Origin: Mycobacterium sp. 050128
Lineage (GTDB): Bacteria; Actinomycetota; Actinomycetes; Mycobacteriales; Mycobacteriaceae
DNA length: 64,000 nucleotides
Assembly: GCF_036409155.1 (NCBI RefSeq)
Contig: NZ_JAZGLW010000001.1
Location: 620,001-684,000 of the forward strand
Reading direction: 5' to 3'
A program made the translations under genes and the position numbers. Shown one piece after another: positions 18,912 to 29,478 of this stretch; position 1 is the first letter of the stretch, and the number at the start of each line of letters is the position of its first letter. The notes below the pieces were generated by a model, which had not been told where the DNA came from, searched no databases, and was given only the letters and a program-made list of their open reading frames with translations.

Positions 18912-21287
18912 ATGCGAGTTGACGGGCGCGACATCAGCGTCTCTGGCAGCTTGCTGCAACCGGTCAACCGGCGCACCAATGACATTCTGCGGCTGATCCT
19001 GGCCACCGCGTTTCTCGCGGCGGTGATCACCGGTTCGCTGGTTACCCGCAGCCGCTGGATTCGGCTGGAGAAATCCGTCTCGCGGATTGTCGGGGTTTTA
19101 ACACCGACCCAAGCCGATGTGGTGTACCTGGTGTACGGATTCGCGATTCTGGCGCTGCCGTTCATGATCCTGATCGGCTTGATCGTCGCCCGGCAATGGA
19201 AACTGTTGGGCGCCTACGGTGCCGCCGCGATTCTCGCCGCACTGCCCTTGTCGATCAGCAGCAACCGGCTCGCCGCACCCCGCTGGCACTTCGATGTCTC
19301 CGACCGGCTGAGCACCCTGCCGGCGCAATTCCTCGACGATCCGCGCTGGATCGCGATGCTGGCCGCGGTGCTGACGGTTTCCGGTCCCTGGCTACCCGCG
19401 CGCTGGCGGCACTGGTGGTGGGCACTGCTGCTCGCGTTCGTGCCGATTCACCTCGTCATCAGCGCCATCGTCCCGGCCCGCTCCCTGCTGGGGTTGGCAG
19501 TGGGATGGTTCGTCGGCGCGTTGGTGGTGCTGGCCGTCGGCACGCCTGCGCTGGAAGTGCCGTTGGTAGGCGCGGTCCGCGCGATGGCCAAGCGCGGGTT
19601 CGTCGTGTCGCGGCTGATGGTGGTCCGCCCCGCCGGGCCGGGTCCGCTGGTGCTGTCGACCGATTCCGGGGATCCGGATTCGACGGCGGCGATCGAGTTG
19701 TATGGCCCGCACCAACGCAGCGGTGGCGCACTGCGCGAACTGTGGCGCAAGCTGCGGCTGCGTGACGCGGAGGCCGCGCCCTTCCAAGCCTCGATGAGCC
19801 GCGCTGTCGAGCATCGCGCGTTGATGGCCATCGCGATCGGCGAGGCGGGTGTGGCGAACACGTCGACGATCGCTTTTGCGGCCCTGGACCGGGGCTGGAC
19901 GTTGTACGCGCACAGACCCGTTCGGGGTACCGCCCTCGACGAATGCACCAAGACCACGCCGGTGGCGCGGGTATGGGAATCACTGCGAAAGTTGCACGAG
20001 TATCAGATCTCGCACGGCGACCTGCGCTGCCATGAGATCACCGTCGAGGACGGCACTGTGCTGTTCGGCGGGTTCGGCAACGCCGAATACGGTGCCACCG
20101 ACGCACAGCTCCAGTCCGACCTGGCCCAGCTGCTGGTGACGACGACGGCGCTGTACGACGCGAAGTCGGCGGTGCGGGCGGCGATCGATACCTTCGGTAA
20201 GGACGCCATCTTGACCGCGTCCCGTCGTCTCACCAAATCCGCTGTGCCCAAACGAGTGCGGAAGTCGGTCGGCGATGCGGCCGCCGTCATCTCGGCGGCT
20301 CGCGCCGAAGTCAAGTCCCAGACCGGTGCGGATCAGATCAAGAAGGAAACCATCACCCGGTTCACCCGCAGCCAGGTCGTCCAGCTGGTCCTGCTCGGCG
20401 CGCTGGTGTATGTCGCATACCCCTTCATCAGCACCGTGCCGACCTTCTTTTCCGAACTGCGAACCGCGAACTGGTGGTGGGCGCTGCTGGGACTGTTCAT
20501 CTCGGCCTCGACGTATGTGGGTGCAGCCGCGGCGTTGTGGGCGTGCACGGACGGCACGGTGAACTTCTGGAAGCTGTCAATAGCGCAGGTAGCCAACACC
20601 TTTGCCGCGACTACCACCCCGGCCGGGGTCGGCGGCCTGGCGCTGAGTACCCGGATCTTGCAGAAGGGCGGCCTGTCCGTGATGCGGGCCACCGCCGCGG
20701 TGGCCTTGCAGCAATCGGTGCAAGTGATCATGCACCTGGTGTTGCTGATTTTGTTCAGCACCGTGGCGGGCGCGTCGATGGACCTTTCACATTTCGTTCC
20801 GGGTGCCACGGTGCTCTATCTGCTCGCGGGCGTGGCGCTGGGCATCATCGGGACGTTCTTGTTCGTACCCAAGCTCCGGAGCTGGCTGTCGACGGCGGTG
20901 CGCCCGCGACTGCAGGAGGTGGCCAAGGATCTCGTCGAGCTGGTCCGTGAACCGCGTCGACTCTCGCTGATCGTAATAGGTTGTGCTGGAACAACTCTCG
21001 GCGCAGCGCTGGCGCTGTGGACCAGCGTGCAGGCCTTCGGTGGCGGAGCGACGTTCGTCACCTGCACCGTCGTGACGATGGTCGGCGGCACGCTGGCTTC
21101 GGCCGCCCCGACACCCGGCGGAGTGGGCGCCGTCGAGGCGGCCTTGATCGGTGGGTTGGCTGCCTTCGGTGTACCGGCCGCCGTCGGGGTGCCGTCGGTG
21201 CTGCTGTACCGGGTGCTGACCTGCTGGTTGCCGGTGTTCATCGGCTGGCCGGTGATGCGCTGGCTCGCCGACAACGACATGGTGTAG
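18912..21287 (+). CDS. Large membrane protein: pseudokinase-like domain plus MprF-type flippase domain
   Basis: A 791-residue protein in three parts. Residues ~30-230 contain about six hydrophobic spans. Residues ~240-430 look like a degenerate kinase domain: SHGDLRCHEITVEDG resembles an HGD catalytic loop and LFGGFGNAEYG sits where DFG would be. Residues ~480-790 contain about eight spans typical of the LPG-synthase transmembrane (UPF0104) family, including TPAGVGGLAL and APTPGGVGAVEAALIGGLAAFGV. It is likely to move or sense a lipid at the inner membrane. Proteins of this layout exist in actinobacteria but I know of no assigned function. Confidence 0.8.
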   Translation: MRVDGRDISVSGSLLQPVNRRTNDILRLILATAFLAAVITGSLVTRSRWIRLEKSVSRIVGVLTPTQADVVYLVYGFAILALPFMILIGLIVARQWKLLGAYGAAAILAALPLSISSNRLAAPRWHFDVSDRLSTLPAQFLDDPRWIAMLAAVLTVSGPWLPARWRHWWWALLLAFVPIHLVISAIVPARSLLGLAVGWFVGALVVLAVGTPALEVPLVGAVRAMAKRGFVVSRLMVVRPAGPGPLVLSTDSGDPDSTAAIELYGPHQRSGGALRELWRKLRLRDAEAAPFQASMSRAVEHRALMAIAIGEAGVANTSTIAFAALDRGWTLYAHRPVRGTALDECTKTTPVARVWESLRKLHEYQISHGDLRCHEITVEDGTVLFGGFGNAEYGATDAQLQSDLAQLLVTTTALYDAKSAVRAAIDTFGKDAILTASRRLTKSAVPKRVRKSVGDAAAVISAARAEVKSQTGADQIKKETITRFTRSQVVQLVLLGALVYVAYPFISTVPTFFSELRTANWWWALLGLFISASTYVGAAAALWACTDGTVNFWKLSIAQVANTFAATTTPAGVGGLALSTRILQKGGLSVMRATAAVALQQSVQVIMHLVLLILFSTVAGASMDLSHFVPGATVLYLLAGVALGIIGTFLFVPKLRSWLSTAVRPRLQEVAKDLVELVREPRRLSLIVIGCAGTTLGAALALWTSVQAFGGGATFVTCTVVTMVGGTLASAAPTPGGVGAVEAALIGGLAAFGVPAAVGVPSVLLYRVLTCWLPVFIGWPVMRWLADNDMV

Positions 21288-21295
21288 CGATACGC

Positions 21296-23929
21296 TCAGA
21301 ATTCGTCGCTATCGGCGTGCACCATGACGAGTACCATTGCCCGCCGGACACTTTCGCCCGCTATGGCGGTGAGATAGACGAGGTAATAGCCCTCGGGCAC
21401 CGACCGCGCCACCGCGATGGGAACGGTAACCGCGGATGACCCGTCGGAGGCGAACTGGCCCGACACCGTCGTAGTAGTGATCCCGTCGGTAGCCGACACC
21501 CCGGCGAGGCTGTAGCCGCCGACATCGTCGGCCATTCGTTGGGCGTCGACTTTGACGCCGGCCGTCCCTCCGGGTGCAATCGCGACAATCGGACGCGACA
21601 CACTGAGAGTCATCGCAGAACCGCCCACACCGAACGACGGTGGCGCCGAATACTTATCGACACCCCAGCCCATGTTCGGGTGGGCGGCCAACGAGAACAT
21701 GAGATCGCCACCGGTACGGATGATCGAATCGGGAAGAAAGGTGTGGTCGGTGGGCTTGCCGTCGACGGTCAGGCTGCTGATGTATTTCAGGTGGTTTGGT
21801 CCGGATGCCCCCGGCGCGGATATCCGAATGGAATTGCCTGCCGGAAGCCTGATGACCGCGCGATCGAAGAGCGGGGCGTTGAGCATGAGGGTCGACGTAC
21901 CGGGCGTTCCCGGATACAGGCCGAGCGCTGCCCAGACATACCAGCTGGAGAGCGCGCCCAGATCGTCGTTGCCCGGCGCACCGTCCGGCGTAGGCCCGAA
22001 TAGCCCGCGCACCCGGTCGACGGTGAGCTGGGTCTTCCACGGCTGACCGACGTAGTTGTAGAGCCACGGCACCCCGAAGCCGGGCTCATTGCCGGCCCAC
22101 AGGTACGGCTCGTTGGGACCCTCGTTGAGTTTCTTGGTGAAGCGGTCGAGTCGGCTCACCACTGCCTGGCGGCCGCCCAGCGCTGTCACCAGGCCGGCGA
22201 CGTTGTGCGGCACCCACCAAACGTATTGCTCGGCATTGCCCTCGTCGTATCCGATCTGACCGAAAGTTGAAGGCGAATCCACGAATCCGGGACCTTCGCT
22301 GAAGAATCCCATCGGGTCCCGGGGAGAAACGTAGCGGGTGGTCGGATTGAAAAGGTTCTGCCAGTACTGCGACCGATTCTGGAATTGGGCCGCGACCGCG
22401 GCGTCTCCGAGCGAGTCGGCGAATCGGGAGATGGCAAAGTCATCGACCGACCATTCGAGCGTGATGGACGCGTCGGCGATCCACCCGTCGGTGCGAAACT
22501 CGTACGTGAACGGCGCATAACCGAGCTCCAAGTACGTGGAGATGCCCGGTCGTTCCACGTAGCCATTCAGACCGATACCGCCGTTGGTCGCCGCATTCAC
22601 CATGTAGCGCAACGCCGTTCGAGTATCGAAGTCTCTTGCTCCGTAGGTGTAAAGATTGACGATGAGCGGTACCACGTTGTCTCCACTCATCTCGCCGGTC
22701 GCCGCGTTCGCAAAGGACCAACGTGGAAGCGATCCGCTTTGTTCGGCGTCGTTGACGAGTGACTGCGCCATGTCGCTGGCTTCCTTCGGAAAGAGCAGTC
22801 CGTGCAGGGGCGCCAGGCTGCGGTAGGTGTCCCAGTCGGAGAAGTTCGCATACTGCGTGTGTCCCTCGGCGACCTGATGGATGGCGCCATCGAATCCGAT
22901 GTAGCGTCCGTCCGCGTCGTTGAAGGTGTTGGGGTTCAACAGAGATCGGTAGAGGGACGTATAGAACGTGTCGATGTTGGCAGTATTGCGCCCGGCCACG
23001 GCAATGCGCGACAAAGTCGCGTTCCACTGCGAGGTTGCAGAGGCCCGCGCTTCGTCGAAGCTCGCCCCTTCGGCAGCCAGGTTGGCGCGCGCCCCGTCGA
23101 CGCCGACGTAGGAGATCGCGGTGCGAACCTCGACCGCCGACCCGGTCGGAAACTCGACGTAACCTCCGCTAAAAGGCGAAACGGCAACGCGGGAACCGGC
23201 GGAGACCGAATAGCCGTCCCAGGTACCGTAGGAGGTGAACGGCTTGCTGAATTGCATCGCGAAATACACTGTGTACGTGTTGTTTTTGCCGCAGAATCCA
23301 CCGCTGGTCGCCCATCCGGTGATCGTGGTGTTGTCTTCTCCGATTTGGATAGCGGCGCGGGAATTGCCCGCCAACGAAGCGCCGGAGCGCACATGGAACA
23401 CGGCCGGCCGTCCGTTGTGCGGGTAGCTGAACCGACCGACGCCGGTGCGGGTGGTGGCGGTCAGTTCCGCCGTCACTTCGGTGTCGGGGAATCGCACTGC
23501 GTAGTAACCCGGCTCGCCCTGCTCCGTGTCATCGTGGGCGATCCGTTCCCAGGCGTCCCACGGTTGCGAGCGGGGCGGCGTGGTAGTCGGCAACATTGAG
23601 ATATCGCCGAATGCCGCACAGCCCACCGACGCGTGCGTCATGCTGAAGCCCGTCGAGCGCGCATTGTGGTAGTTGTAGCCGGCGTAGTTGTCGACGGTGT
23701 CGGGCGAGTACTGCACCATCCCGAAGGGCACCGAGGCGCCGGGAAAGTCGTTGATCTCTCCCACCGTCTCGCCCCCCGTGCCCGTTCCGATGAGCGTGTC
23801 GACATGCTCGACTGGATTCGCGACGAACGCCGGTTCACCGTCGTAAGCAATGGGCGGGGCGGCCGCGACGAACGTCATGAAGACAGCCGTCACCGCAACG
23901 AGTGCGATGAGGATCCTTCGCGGCTTCAT
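21296..23929 (-). CDS. Secreted GH92 alpha-mannosidase (Rv0584-like)
   Basis: An 877-residue protein, the same length as H37Rv Rv0584. It begins with a signal peptide (basic MKPRR, hydrophobic [17 protein letters not shown], then AAA). The GH92 signatures are [18 protein letters not shown] near residue 65, then [17 protein letters not shown] and [18 protein letters not shown] in the second half; the Glu of EGNAEQY corresponds to the general acid of the family. GH92 enzymes are calcium-dependent inverting exo-mannosidases. A likely substrate is mannan, mannosylated glycoprotein or lipid in the envelope or the host. A galactose operon lies nearby, but no mannose transporter. Confidence 0.93.
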   Translation of the reverse strand: MKPRRILIALVAVTAVFMTFVAAAPPIAYDGEPAFVANPVEHVDTLIGTGTGGETVGEINDFPGASVPFGMVQYSPDTVDNYAGYNYHNARSTGFSMTHASVGCAAFGDISMLPTTTPPRSQPWDAWERIAHDDTEQGEPGYYAVRFPDTEVTAELTATTRTGVGRFSYPHNGRPAVFHVRSGASLAGNSRAAIQIGEDNTTITGWATSGGFCGKNNTYTVYFAMQFSKPFTSYGTWDGYSVSAGSRVAVSPFSGGYVEFPTGSAVEVRTAISYVGVDGARANLAAEGASFDEARASATSQWNATLSRIAVAGRNTANIDTFYTSLYRSLLNPNTFNDADGRYIGFDGAIHQVAEGHTQYANFSDWDTYRSLAPLHGLLFPKEASDMAQSLVNDAEQSGSLPRWSFANAATGEMSGDNVVPLIVNLYTYGARDFDTRTALRYMVNAATNGGIGLNGYVERPGISTYLELGYAPFTYEFRTDGWIADASITLEWSVDDFAISRFADSLGDAAVAAQFQNRSQYWQNLFNPTTRYVSPRDPMGFFSEGPGFVDSPSTFGQIGYDEGNAEQYVWWVPHNVAGLVTALGGRQAVVSRLDRFTKKLNEGPNEPYLWAGNEPGFGVPWLYNYVGQPWKTQLTVDRVRGLFGPTPDGAPGNDDLGALSSWYVWAALGLYPGTPGTSTLMLNAPLFDRAVIRLPAGNSIRISAPGASGPNHLKYISSLTVDGKPTDHTFLPDSIIRTGGDLMFSLAAHPNMGWGVDKYSAPPSFGVGGSAMTLSVSRPIVAIAPGGTAGVKVDAQRMADDVGGYSLAGVSATDGITTTTVSGQFASDGSSAVTVPIAVARSVPEGYYLVYLTAIAGESVRRAMVLVMVHADSDEF

Positions 23930-24175
23930 AGCTGTCTCTTACTGCATAACCGGGCCTTAGCGTGCGCGTTTTGCAAATGGATGTCGACAACCGGCGACGG
24001 GGCGCACGCTCAGCGAGCCCCTATGGTGAGGCGATATCACGTCCCGGCTCGCTATCGCCTGTGGCTGCGAGGGCCCGAACCAGGGTGGTCGCGCCGCACA
24101 TTCCGCTGGCCCAGCTCGCGTCGATCCTGCGCGGAAAAGGCTGCTCAACGTAGCGGTTGGCCTTACGGTGGGTGC
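23930..24175. other. Intergenic region with two interleaved inverted repeats
   Basis: This 246-base gap separates the divergent GH92 and F420-nitroreductase-like genes, and no convincing gene lies in it. Two inverted repeats interleave: GCGAGCC 24013-24019 with GGCTCGC 24046-24052, and AGGCGATA 24029-24036 with TATCGCCT 24053-24060. Because the second left arm lies inside the first loop and both right arms abut, the RNA could form a pseudoknot-like fold. It may equally be a regulator-binding site. Confidence 0.5.
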
Positions 24176-24658
24176 ATGGCAGAAGAGTCGTACGCGATCG
24201 ACGCCGGGCACCCGCCTTCGTTCCTGCTCAAGCTCATCAACCCGATGCTGGGCTTTCTGCTGCGCACCCCGCTGGCCGGCCCGGCCCGCAAGCAGCTGAT
24301 GGTGCTGAGCTTCACCGGGCGAAAGACGGGACGCCCGTTCACACTTCCGGTGAGCGCCCATCTGATCGACAACGACCTGTACGCGCTGACCGGTGCGCCG
24401 TGGAAGCAGAACTTTCGCGGCGGTGCACCGGCCCAGGTCGTCTACGACGGCAAGTCGACCGCGATGAACGGCGAGCTGATCCGGGACCGCGCGATCGTCT
24501 CCGATCTCTACAAGCGCTGCGCCGACGCGTATGGCCCGCGGCGTGCGCAAACCATGATCGGGCTGAAGTTCCGCGACCAGCGGATCCCGACGCTTGAAGA
24601 GTTCGGCGAGGCAGTCGACCGCATGCACCTCGGCGCGGTCCGGCTTACCCCGGCGTAG
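24176..24658 (+). CDS. F420-dependent nitroreductase/quinone reductase family protein (Ddn-like)
   Basis: A 160-residue split-barrel protein of the deazaflavin-dependent nitroreductase family (PF04075). It shows LMVLSFTGRKTGRPFTLPVS and TGAPWKQNFRGGAPAQVV, close to the pattern of mycobacterial Ddn relatives. Members use F420H2 to reduce quinones or nitroimidazoles. I chose ATG 24176 because homology starts there; the frame is open far upstream but that part overlaps the GH92 promoter. It is convergent with galK across a palindromic repeat. Confidence 0.87.
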   Translation: MAEESYAIDAGHPPSFLLKLINPMLGFLLRTPLAGPARKQLMVLSFTGRKTGRPFTLPVSAHLIDNDLYALTGAPWKQNFRGGAPAQVVYDGKSTAMNGELIRDRAIVSDLYKRCADAYGPRRAQTMIGLKFRDQRIPTLEEFGEAVDRMHLGAVRLTPA

Positions 24659-24664
24659 TCCTGA

Positions 24665-24784
24665 CTGCGACTGTCCAACGACGGCTGCGACTGTGCAACG
24701 ACGGCGTTGAGTGTGCAACGACGCCGTTGAGTGTGCGCCAGGGGCGAGAAATGGGCTGAATTTCCGCCCAGGACGCGCACTCGA
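24665..24784. repeat. Tandem 20-bp GAGTGTGC-type repeat ending in a hairpin
   Basis: Four 20-base units start at 24665, 24685, 24705 and 24725 with pattern CkkyGAsTGTsCAACGACGG; the fourth diverges at its end. The last unit pairs with an inverted copy at about 24759-24784 (GCGCACTCGA), making a long imperfect hairpin between the convergent Ddn-like gene and galK. The same 20-base periodicity and core recur at 34517-34595. It may act as a two-way transcription terminator. Confidence 0.75.
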
Positions 24785-24789
24785 GGCGC

Positions 24790-25878
24790 TCAGCCGGGCC
24801 CCGCACCCGCGGCCGCACGGGTGCGGGTGATCGTCGGCAGCTCGAACCCCGCTTCCGACACCGCCCGTCGCACCGCCTCACCGACGGTCTGCGCCCGATC
24901 GGTTGGCACCAAGGCGATCACACAACCCCCGAAGCCGCCGCCGGTCATCCGGGCGCCCAGGGCACCCGCGCGCACCGCGGTGTCGGCGATCAGATCGAGG
25001 TGCTCGGTGGTGATTTCGAAATCGTCGCGCATCGATGCGTGCGAGTCGGTCATCAGCCGTCCGGCCGCAGTGAAGTCCGAATCACGCAGCGCGGCAACGA
25101 AATCGAGAACTCGCCGGTTCTCGGTCAACACATGACGAGCCCGACGCATGTCGACCGGATCGCTCACCCCGGCCAGCGCCGTGGGCCCACGGTGTTGAAC
25201 CTCGCGCAGTGACGACACCGCGAGCTCGGCGGCCGCCCGCTCGCACGACGCGCGCCGAGCGGCATACTCGCCGCCGGCATGCCGGTGCCGCGCCCGGGAG
25301 TCGATCAGGAGAAGCGCGACGCCGCGGGCGTCGGGGTCGAAGGCCACCGTCTCGACGGTGACATCGCGAAAGTCGATCAGCAGCGCGGTCGACGGTCCTC
25401 CGAACACCGCGGACAGTTGATCGAGCAAACCTGTTGGGGCGCCGACATATTCATTCTCGGCACGCTGAGCCAGCCGCGCTTGGACTTTTCTGTCGAGGCA
25501 GACGCCGGCTGCGGTGCTGATAGCGCCCAGCACCGCACACTCCAGCGCAGCCGACGACGACAGGCCGGACCCCATCTCCACGTCGCTGGTGATCGACATC
25601 GCCCCACCCGGCACCGGATGGCCGGCCTGGCGCAGCGCCCACATCACCCCGGCCACATAACTCGCCCAGCCGTCCAGATCGCCCGGAACCGTGGCCAGCG
25701 GAATGCGCACCGCGGCGTCCGCGCGGTCGCTGGTCACGGTGATCGCATCGCCGCGGTCGGGGGTAAAGGTCACGACGGTGCGCTGCGGGAGCGCGATCGG
25801 CAGCGCGAATCCGAGGTTGTAATCGGTGTGCTCCCCGATCAGGTTAATCCGGCCGGGAGCCGCGTAACGGACGGTCAT
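24790..25878 (-). CDS. galK: Galactokinase
   Basis: A 362-residue GHMP kinase. The galactokinase signature [19 protein letters not shown] lies at the N-terminus; the phosphate loop is [11 protein letters not shown] near residue 110 and the third GHMP motif is [11 protein letters not shown] near residue 320. It phosphorylates galactose to galactose-1-phosphate, the substrate of GalT encoded just upstream. The galT stop overlaps its ATG by 4 bases, so the genes are translationally coupled. Length is slightly below the E. coli enzyme. Confidence 0.97.
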   Translation of the reverse strand: MTVRYAAPGRINLIGEHTDYNLGFALPIALPQRTVVTFTPDRGDAITVTSDRADAAVRIPLATVPGDLDGWASYVAGVMWALRQAGHPVPGGAMSITSDVEMGSGLSSSAALECAVLGAISTAAGVCLDRKVQARLAQRAENEYVGAPTGLLDQLSAVFGGPSTALLIDFRDVTVETVAFDPDARGVALLLIDSRARHRHAGGEYAARRASCERAAAELAVSSLREVQHRGPTALAGVSDPVDMRRARHVLTENRRVLDFVAALRDSDFTAAGRLMTDSHASMRDDFEITTEHLDLIADTAVRAGALGARMTGGGFGGCVIALVPTDRAQTVGEAVRRAVSEAGFELPTITRTRAAAGAGPG

Positions 25879-26957
25879 GCGAGTTCGCGCAATCGCTGGG
25901 CCACGCTTTCGGGCATGACGTCGCCGATGAACGCGCCCATCGCCGATTCCGAAGCCGCCAGGTACTTGAGCTTGGTGGCGCTGCGCCTGATCGACATCAA
26001 CTCGACGTGGAAGTAGCCGTCCGCCTGTGCATCGGTGTCGGCATACTGATGCAGCGCCGAAATGTAGGGCAGCGGACCCGAATACATCCGGTCGAACCGC
26101 CCCAGCACGTCGAGGTACAGCCGTGCGAACGCGTCGAGTTCGTCGTCGGTCAATTCGAGCAGGTTGCGAACAAACCTGTTCGGGTAGATGTGCACCTCGA
26201 CCGGCCAGCGTGCCGCGAATGGCACGAACGCCGTGAACAGCTCGGTGCGCGCGACGATGCGGCTGCCGTCGGCGACCTCACGCGCCAGCAGGGCGGCAAA
26301 GAGGTTGTCGCCGTGATGCTTTCGATGTTCGTGTGCCTGCTCCAGCATCGTGGCAGTGCGCGGCGTCAGATACGGGTAGCCGTAGATCTGACCATGTGGG
26401 TGGCTCAGGGTGACCCCGATTTCCTCGCCACGATTTTCGAAGCAGAAGACCTGCTCGATACCCGGGGTGGCCAACATGTCGGCGGTGCGGTGCCGCCAGG
26501 CGTCGACCACCAGCCGAGCGTGCGCGGGCGACAGCTCCGCGAACGAACCGGTGTGGTCACTGGAAAAGCAGATCACCTCGGTGCGGCCGTGGCCGGGTGC
26601 GCAGACGAAGCCGTCGCCGCCGGGTGCGCCCAACGGCCGGCCGGCGCCGGACAGGCTGGGGAACCGGTTCTCGAAGACGACGACGTCGTAGTCCGGCGCG
26701 GGCACCTCGCTGGTCAGTCCGGTGGGTCCCGGACACAGCGGGCACTGGTCGGCGGGCGGCTTGTAGGTGCGGTCTTGTCGCAGCGCGGCGATGATCACCC
26801 ACTGCCCGGTCGAGCGGTCGAACCGCAACTGCGACTGGTCGGGGCTGCGCTCGGGCAAGGGTCTGCGATCGGCGACCGGCTCAGGCGAGTGCCCCGGCAA
26901 TGCGAAGAACAACAGGTCACGGCCGTCGGCCAGTTTCGCCCGCGTCGGCGCTGTCAC
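25875..26957 (-). CDS. galT: Galactose-1-phosphate uridylyltransferase, intact
   Basis: A 360-residue HIT-superfamily enzyme with a zinc-site CPLCPG near residue 75 and the active-site [11 protein letters not shown] near residue 190, where the second His of HPH forms the uridylyl intermediate. It starts with GTG at 26957. In H37Rv this gene is annotated as two pieces (galTa Rv0618, galTb Rv0619); here it is one continuous reading frame. With galK it gives two of the three Leloir-pathway steps. No regulator gene is adjacent. Confidence 0.96.
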   Translation of the reverse strand: MTAPTRAKLADGRDLLFFALPGHSPEPVADRRPLPERSPDQSQLRFDRSTGQWVIIAALRQDRTYKPPADQCPLCPGPTGLTSEVPAPDYDVVVFENRFPSLSGAGRPLGAPGGDGFVCAPGHGRTEVICFSSDHTGSFAELSPAHARLVVDAWRHRTADMLATPGIEQVFCFENRGEEIGVTLSHPHGQIYGYPYLTPRTATMLEQAHEHRKHHGDNLFAALLAREVADGSRIVARTELFTAFVPFAARWPVEVHIYPNRFVRNLLELTDDELDAFARLYLDVLGRFDRMYSGPLPYISALHQYADTDAQADGYFHVELMSIRRSATKLKYLAASESAMGAFIGDVMPESVAQRLRELA

Positions 26958-27036
26958 GAGTTCGAAGACTAGCCTGGTCGGCAGCAGTCAGGCAGTGGCG
27001 CTGCCCATAGGGCGGGCAGAACAGAGGCGGTAGCGG

Positions 27037-29373
27037 GTGTCGGGTGGGCGCGAGGTGGACGAGCGCGGCCTCGGCGATACCCGAAAGCTCGACGCCGCCG
27101 GCAGGCTGCGCGCATCCACGGTGGAGCACTACGAGCGAGTGCGAAATTGGTGGATCGGCTCCGATCCTGGACTGTTGCGACTGCGGATGGCGACTCGCAC
27201 GACGGCCGCGCTGGCCTGCTCGCTGGGGGTACTTTTCGTGCTGACTCGGGCGACGGGGCAGCCGCTGACCGTCGCGTTGCTGGGCGTCGTCATCACGATG
27301 ATCGCGGCCCGATCCGTCAACGAGCCGGACCCGCGCCAGCAGCGCATCACGATGGCGCTGCTGCCGGTGCCCGCGGCCCTGTCCATCACCGCCGCCGCGG
27401 TGCTCGCGCCCTACCCGGTGGCCGCCGACGCCGTGTTCGTGGCAGTCGTCTTCGCCGCGGTCTACGTCCGTCGCTTCGGACCTCGCGGCCGGGCACTCGG
27501 CATGGTCGCGTTCATGGCCTTTTTCTTCACTTTGTATCTGCGAGCTAGCCTTTCGGAGTTGCCGTGGATGATCGGCGCCGTCGTGGTGGGAACGGTGTGC
27601 ACCTTCGTGATGAGCACCTACGTCATGCCCGAACGGCCAGAACGCGTGCTGCGCGCCACAATTCGGGCGCTGCGCGCTCGGATGGCCATCCTGGTCGGCA
27701 CCACGGCCGAGGCGGTTCGTACCGGCCGGCTCGACGAACGGCGACGACGCCACATGCGGGCCCGCACGACTCGGCTCAACGAGACCGCGCTGATGGTGCA
27801 GGGCCAGATTGAGGATAACGCCGATCCCGCCGTCCTGTGGCCCGGAGTGACCAGCCAACAACTGGCGCCGTGGTTGTTCGACGCCGAACTCGCCATCGAA
27901 TGGGTCGCCAATGCCGGGCGGACCGTGACAACCGTCGCCGCGGAAAATCCGGCCGCCATCCCGGACGGCACCCGCCTCGAACTGGTCGGGGCGCTCGACG
28001 AACTCGCGCGAGCGATCCGGATTCCAGCGCCCGGCGGTCTGCAAGAGGCCGCGAATCGCGCGCAGCGGATCCTCGACCAGCAGCCCGGGCCCACCGCCGC
28101 CGACGACGCCGGCGAATTTGCGGTGCGCCGCCTCGCGCTGGCAATCATCAACGCCGCCAACGCAACTGCTGAAGTCCGCGCGATCGTCGACCACGCCACC
28201 ACCGGCGCCGTGGCCGGCCCCGGCAGCACCGAGCCGCCCGAACCGGAAGACGATGCGCAAGACGACCCGCAAGAAGACAACGCCGTTGCCGAGAAAGCCG
28301 ACAGCGGGCTGTCGCAGACCACCCGGCAAGCCATCCAGGTGACGATCGCCGCGTCGTTGGCCATCATCACCGGCGAGTTGGTTTCGCCGGCCCGTTGGTT
28401 CTGGGCGGTGATCGCGGCGTTCGTGATCTTCGCCGGCACCAACTCCTGGGGCGAAACGCTGACCAAGGGCTGGCAGCGGCTGTTCGGCACCATGCTCGGC
28501 GTGCCCTGCGGCATGCTGGCGGCCACGCTGTTCGCCGGCAACAAGACCGCATCGCTGGCCGCGATCTTCGTCTGCCTGTTCTGTGCCTTCTATTTCATGA
28601 CGGTCACCTACAGCCTGATGACCTTCTGGATTACCACGATGCTGGCGCTGCTCTACGGCTTGATGGGTCAATTCTCTTTGGGCGTCCTGATGTTGCGGAT
28701 CGAGGAAACCGCGATCGGTGCGGTGATCGGAGTGACGGTGGCGATCCTGGTGCTGCCGACCAACACCAGAACCGCGATCCGTGACGACACTCGGGCCTTC
28801 CTGCAGGCTCTGGACTCGCTGATCGAGATCTCCACCGCGACGATGTTCGGCGAGGACGAGGGGGTCAGCCCGACCGAGCAAGCACGCCAACTGGACCGAA
28901 ACCTGCAGCAGTTCCGGGTCACCGCCAAGCCGCTGCTGGCCGGGGTGGCCGGCCTTGCCGGGCGCCGCAGCATTCGGCGTGGCCTGCGCATCTTTACCGC
29001 GTGCGACCGTTACGGGCGACGCCTGGCGCGCAGCAGCGAGCGCTACCAGGACCCCGTCGGATCGCAACGGCTCGCGTTCGAAATGGGCAAAGCCTTCACC
29101 GCCGCCGCCGATCAGACCCGGCACAACATCGACGCGCTGATCGCCCTCGTCGACGGGGCAACCGCGGTGACGGTCAACTCCACGACCGATGCGCTCGACG
29201 CCGCCGAGGCGCTGGCCCGCCACCAAGACGGTGCCAACGGGCCGCATCCCGACACCCGGCGATTCCTCACCGCGGTGCACGCGCTTCGCCAGATCGAACG
29301 CGCCGTCATCACCGCCGCGACCAACCTCGGCGCGCACGACACCCCGAAGCTGTCCAACTCGACAACGAGTTGA
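27037..29373 (+). CDS. FUSC-family inner-membrane protein (aromatic-acid exporter-like)
   Basis: A 778-residue protein with two blocks of about six membrane spans (residues ~55-185 and ~430-560), each followed by a helical cytoplasmic domain. The layout is that of the fusaric-acid-resistance/YccS-AaeB family. A short acidic, low-complexity stretch near residues 390-425 (DDAQDDPQEDN) separates the halves. It starts at GTG 27037. Members export aromatic acids or toxic organics; here the substrate is unknown. It is divergent from galT across ~80 bases and precedes the CYP125-like gene. Confidence 0.85.
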   Translation: MSGGREVDERGLGDTRKLDAAGRLRASTVEHYERVRNWWIGSDPGLLRLRMATRTTAALACSLGVLFVLTRATGQPLTVALLGVVITMIAARSVNEPDPRQQRITMALLPVPAALSITAAAVLAPYPVAADAVFVAVVFAAVYVRRFGPRGRALGMVAFMAFFFTLYLRASLSELPWMIGAVVVGTVCTFVMSTYVMPERPERVLRATIRALRARMAILVGTTAEAVRTGRLDERRRRHMRARTTRLNETALMVQGQIEDNADPAVLWPGVTSQQLAPWLFDAELAIEWVANAGRTVTTVAAENPAAIPDGTRLELVGALDELARAIRIPAPGGLQEAANRAQRILDQQPGPTAADDAGEFAVRRLALAIINAANATAEVRAIVDHATTGAVAGPGSTEPPEPEDDAQDDPQEDNAVAEKADSGLSQTTRQAIQVTIAASLAIITGELVSPARWFWAVIAAFVIFAGTNSWGETLTKGWQRLFGTMLGVPCGMLAATLFAGNKTASLAAIFVCLFCAFYFMTVTYSLMTFWITTMLALLYGLMGQFSLGVLMLRIEETAIGAVIGVTVAILVLPTNTRTAIRDDTRAFLQALDSLIEISTATMFGEDEGVSPTEQARQLDRNLQQFRVTAKPLLAGVAGLAGRRSIRRGLRIFTACDRYGRRLARSSERYQDPVGSQRLAFEMGKAFTAAADQTRHNIDALIALVDGATAVTVNSTTDALDAAEALARHQDGANGPHPDTRRFLTAVHALRQIERAVITAATNLGAHDTPKLSNSTTS

Positions 29374-29478
29374 GCCCACCCGCACGGCAACTAGCCGACA
29401 TCTAGCCTGATGTGTATGCCCAGGCGCGGGTAAGCGCTAGCATCTCCTCACAGCCCGCGATTCCCGAGGAGCACATCC

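Noticed and set aside
24665..24744. CRISPR array
   Set aside because: The 20-base units are directly abutting with no unique spacers and end in a hairpin.
26917..29385. Long 822-residue open frame opposite the FUSC gene
   Set aside because: Its sequence is low-complexity His/Gly/Arg-rich, typical of an antisense shadow in GC-rich DNA; the opposite strand encodes a clear FUSC protein.
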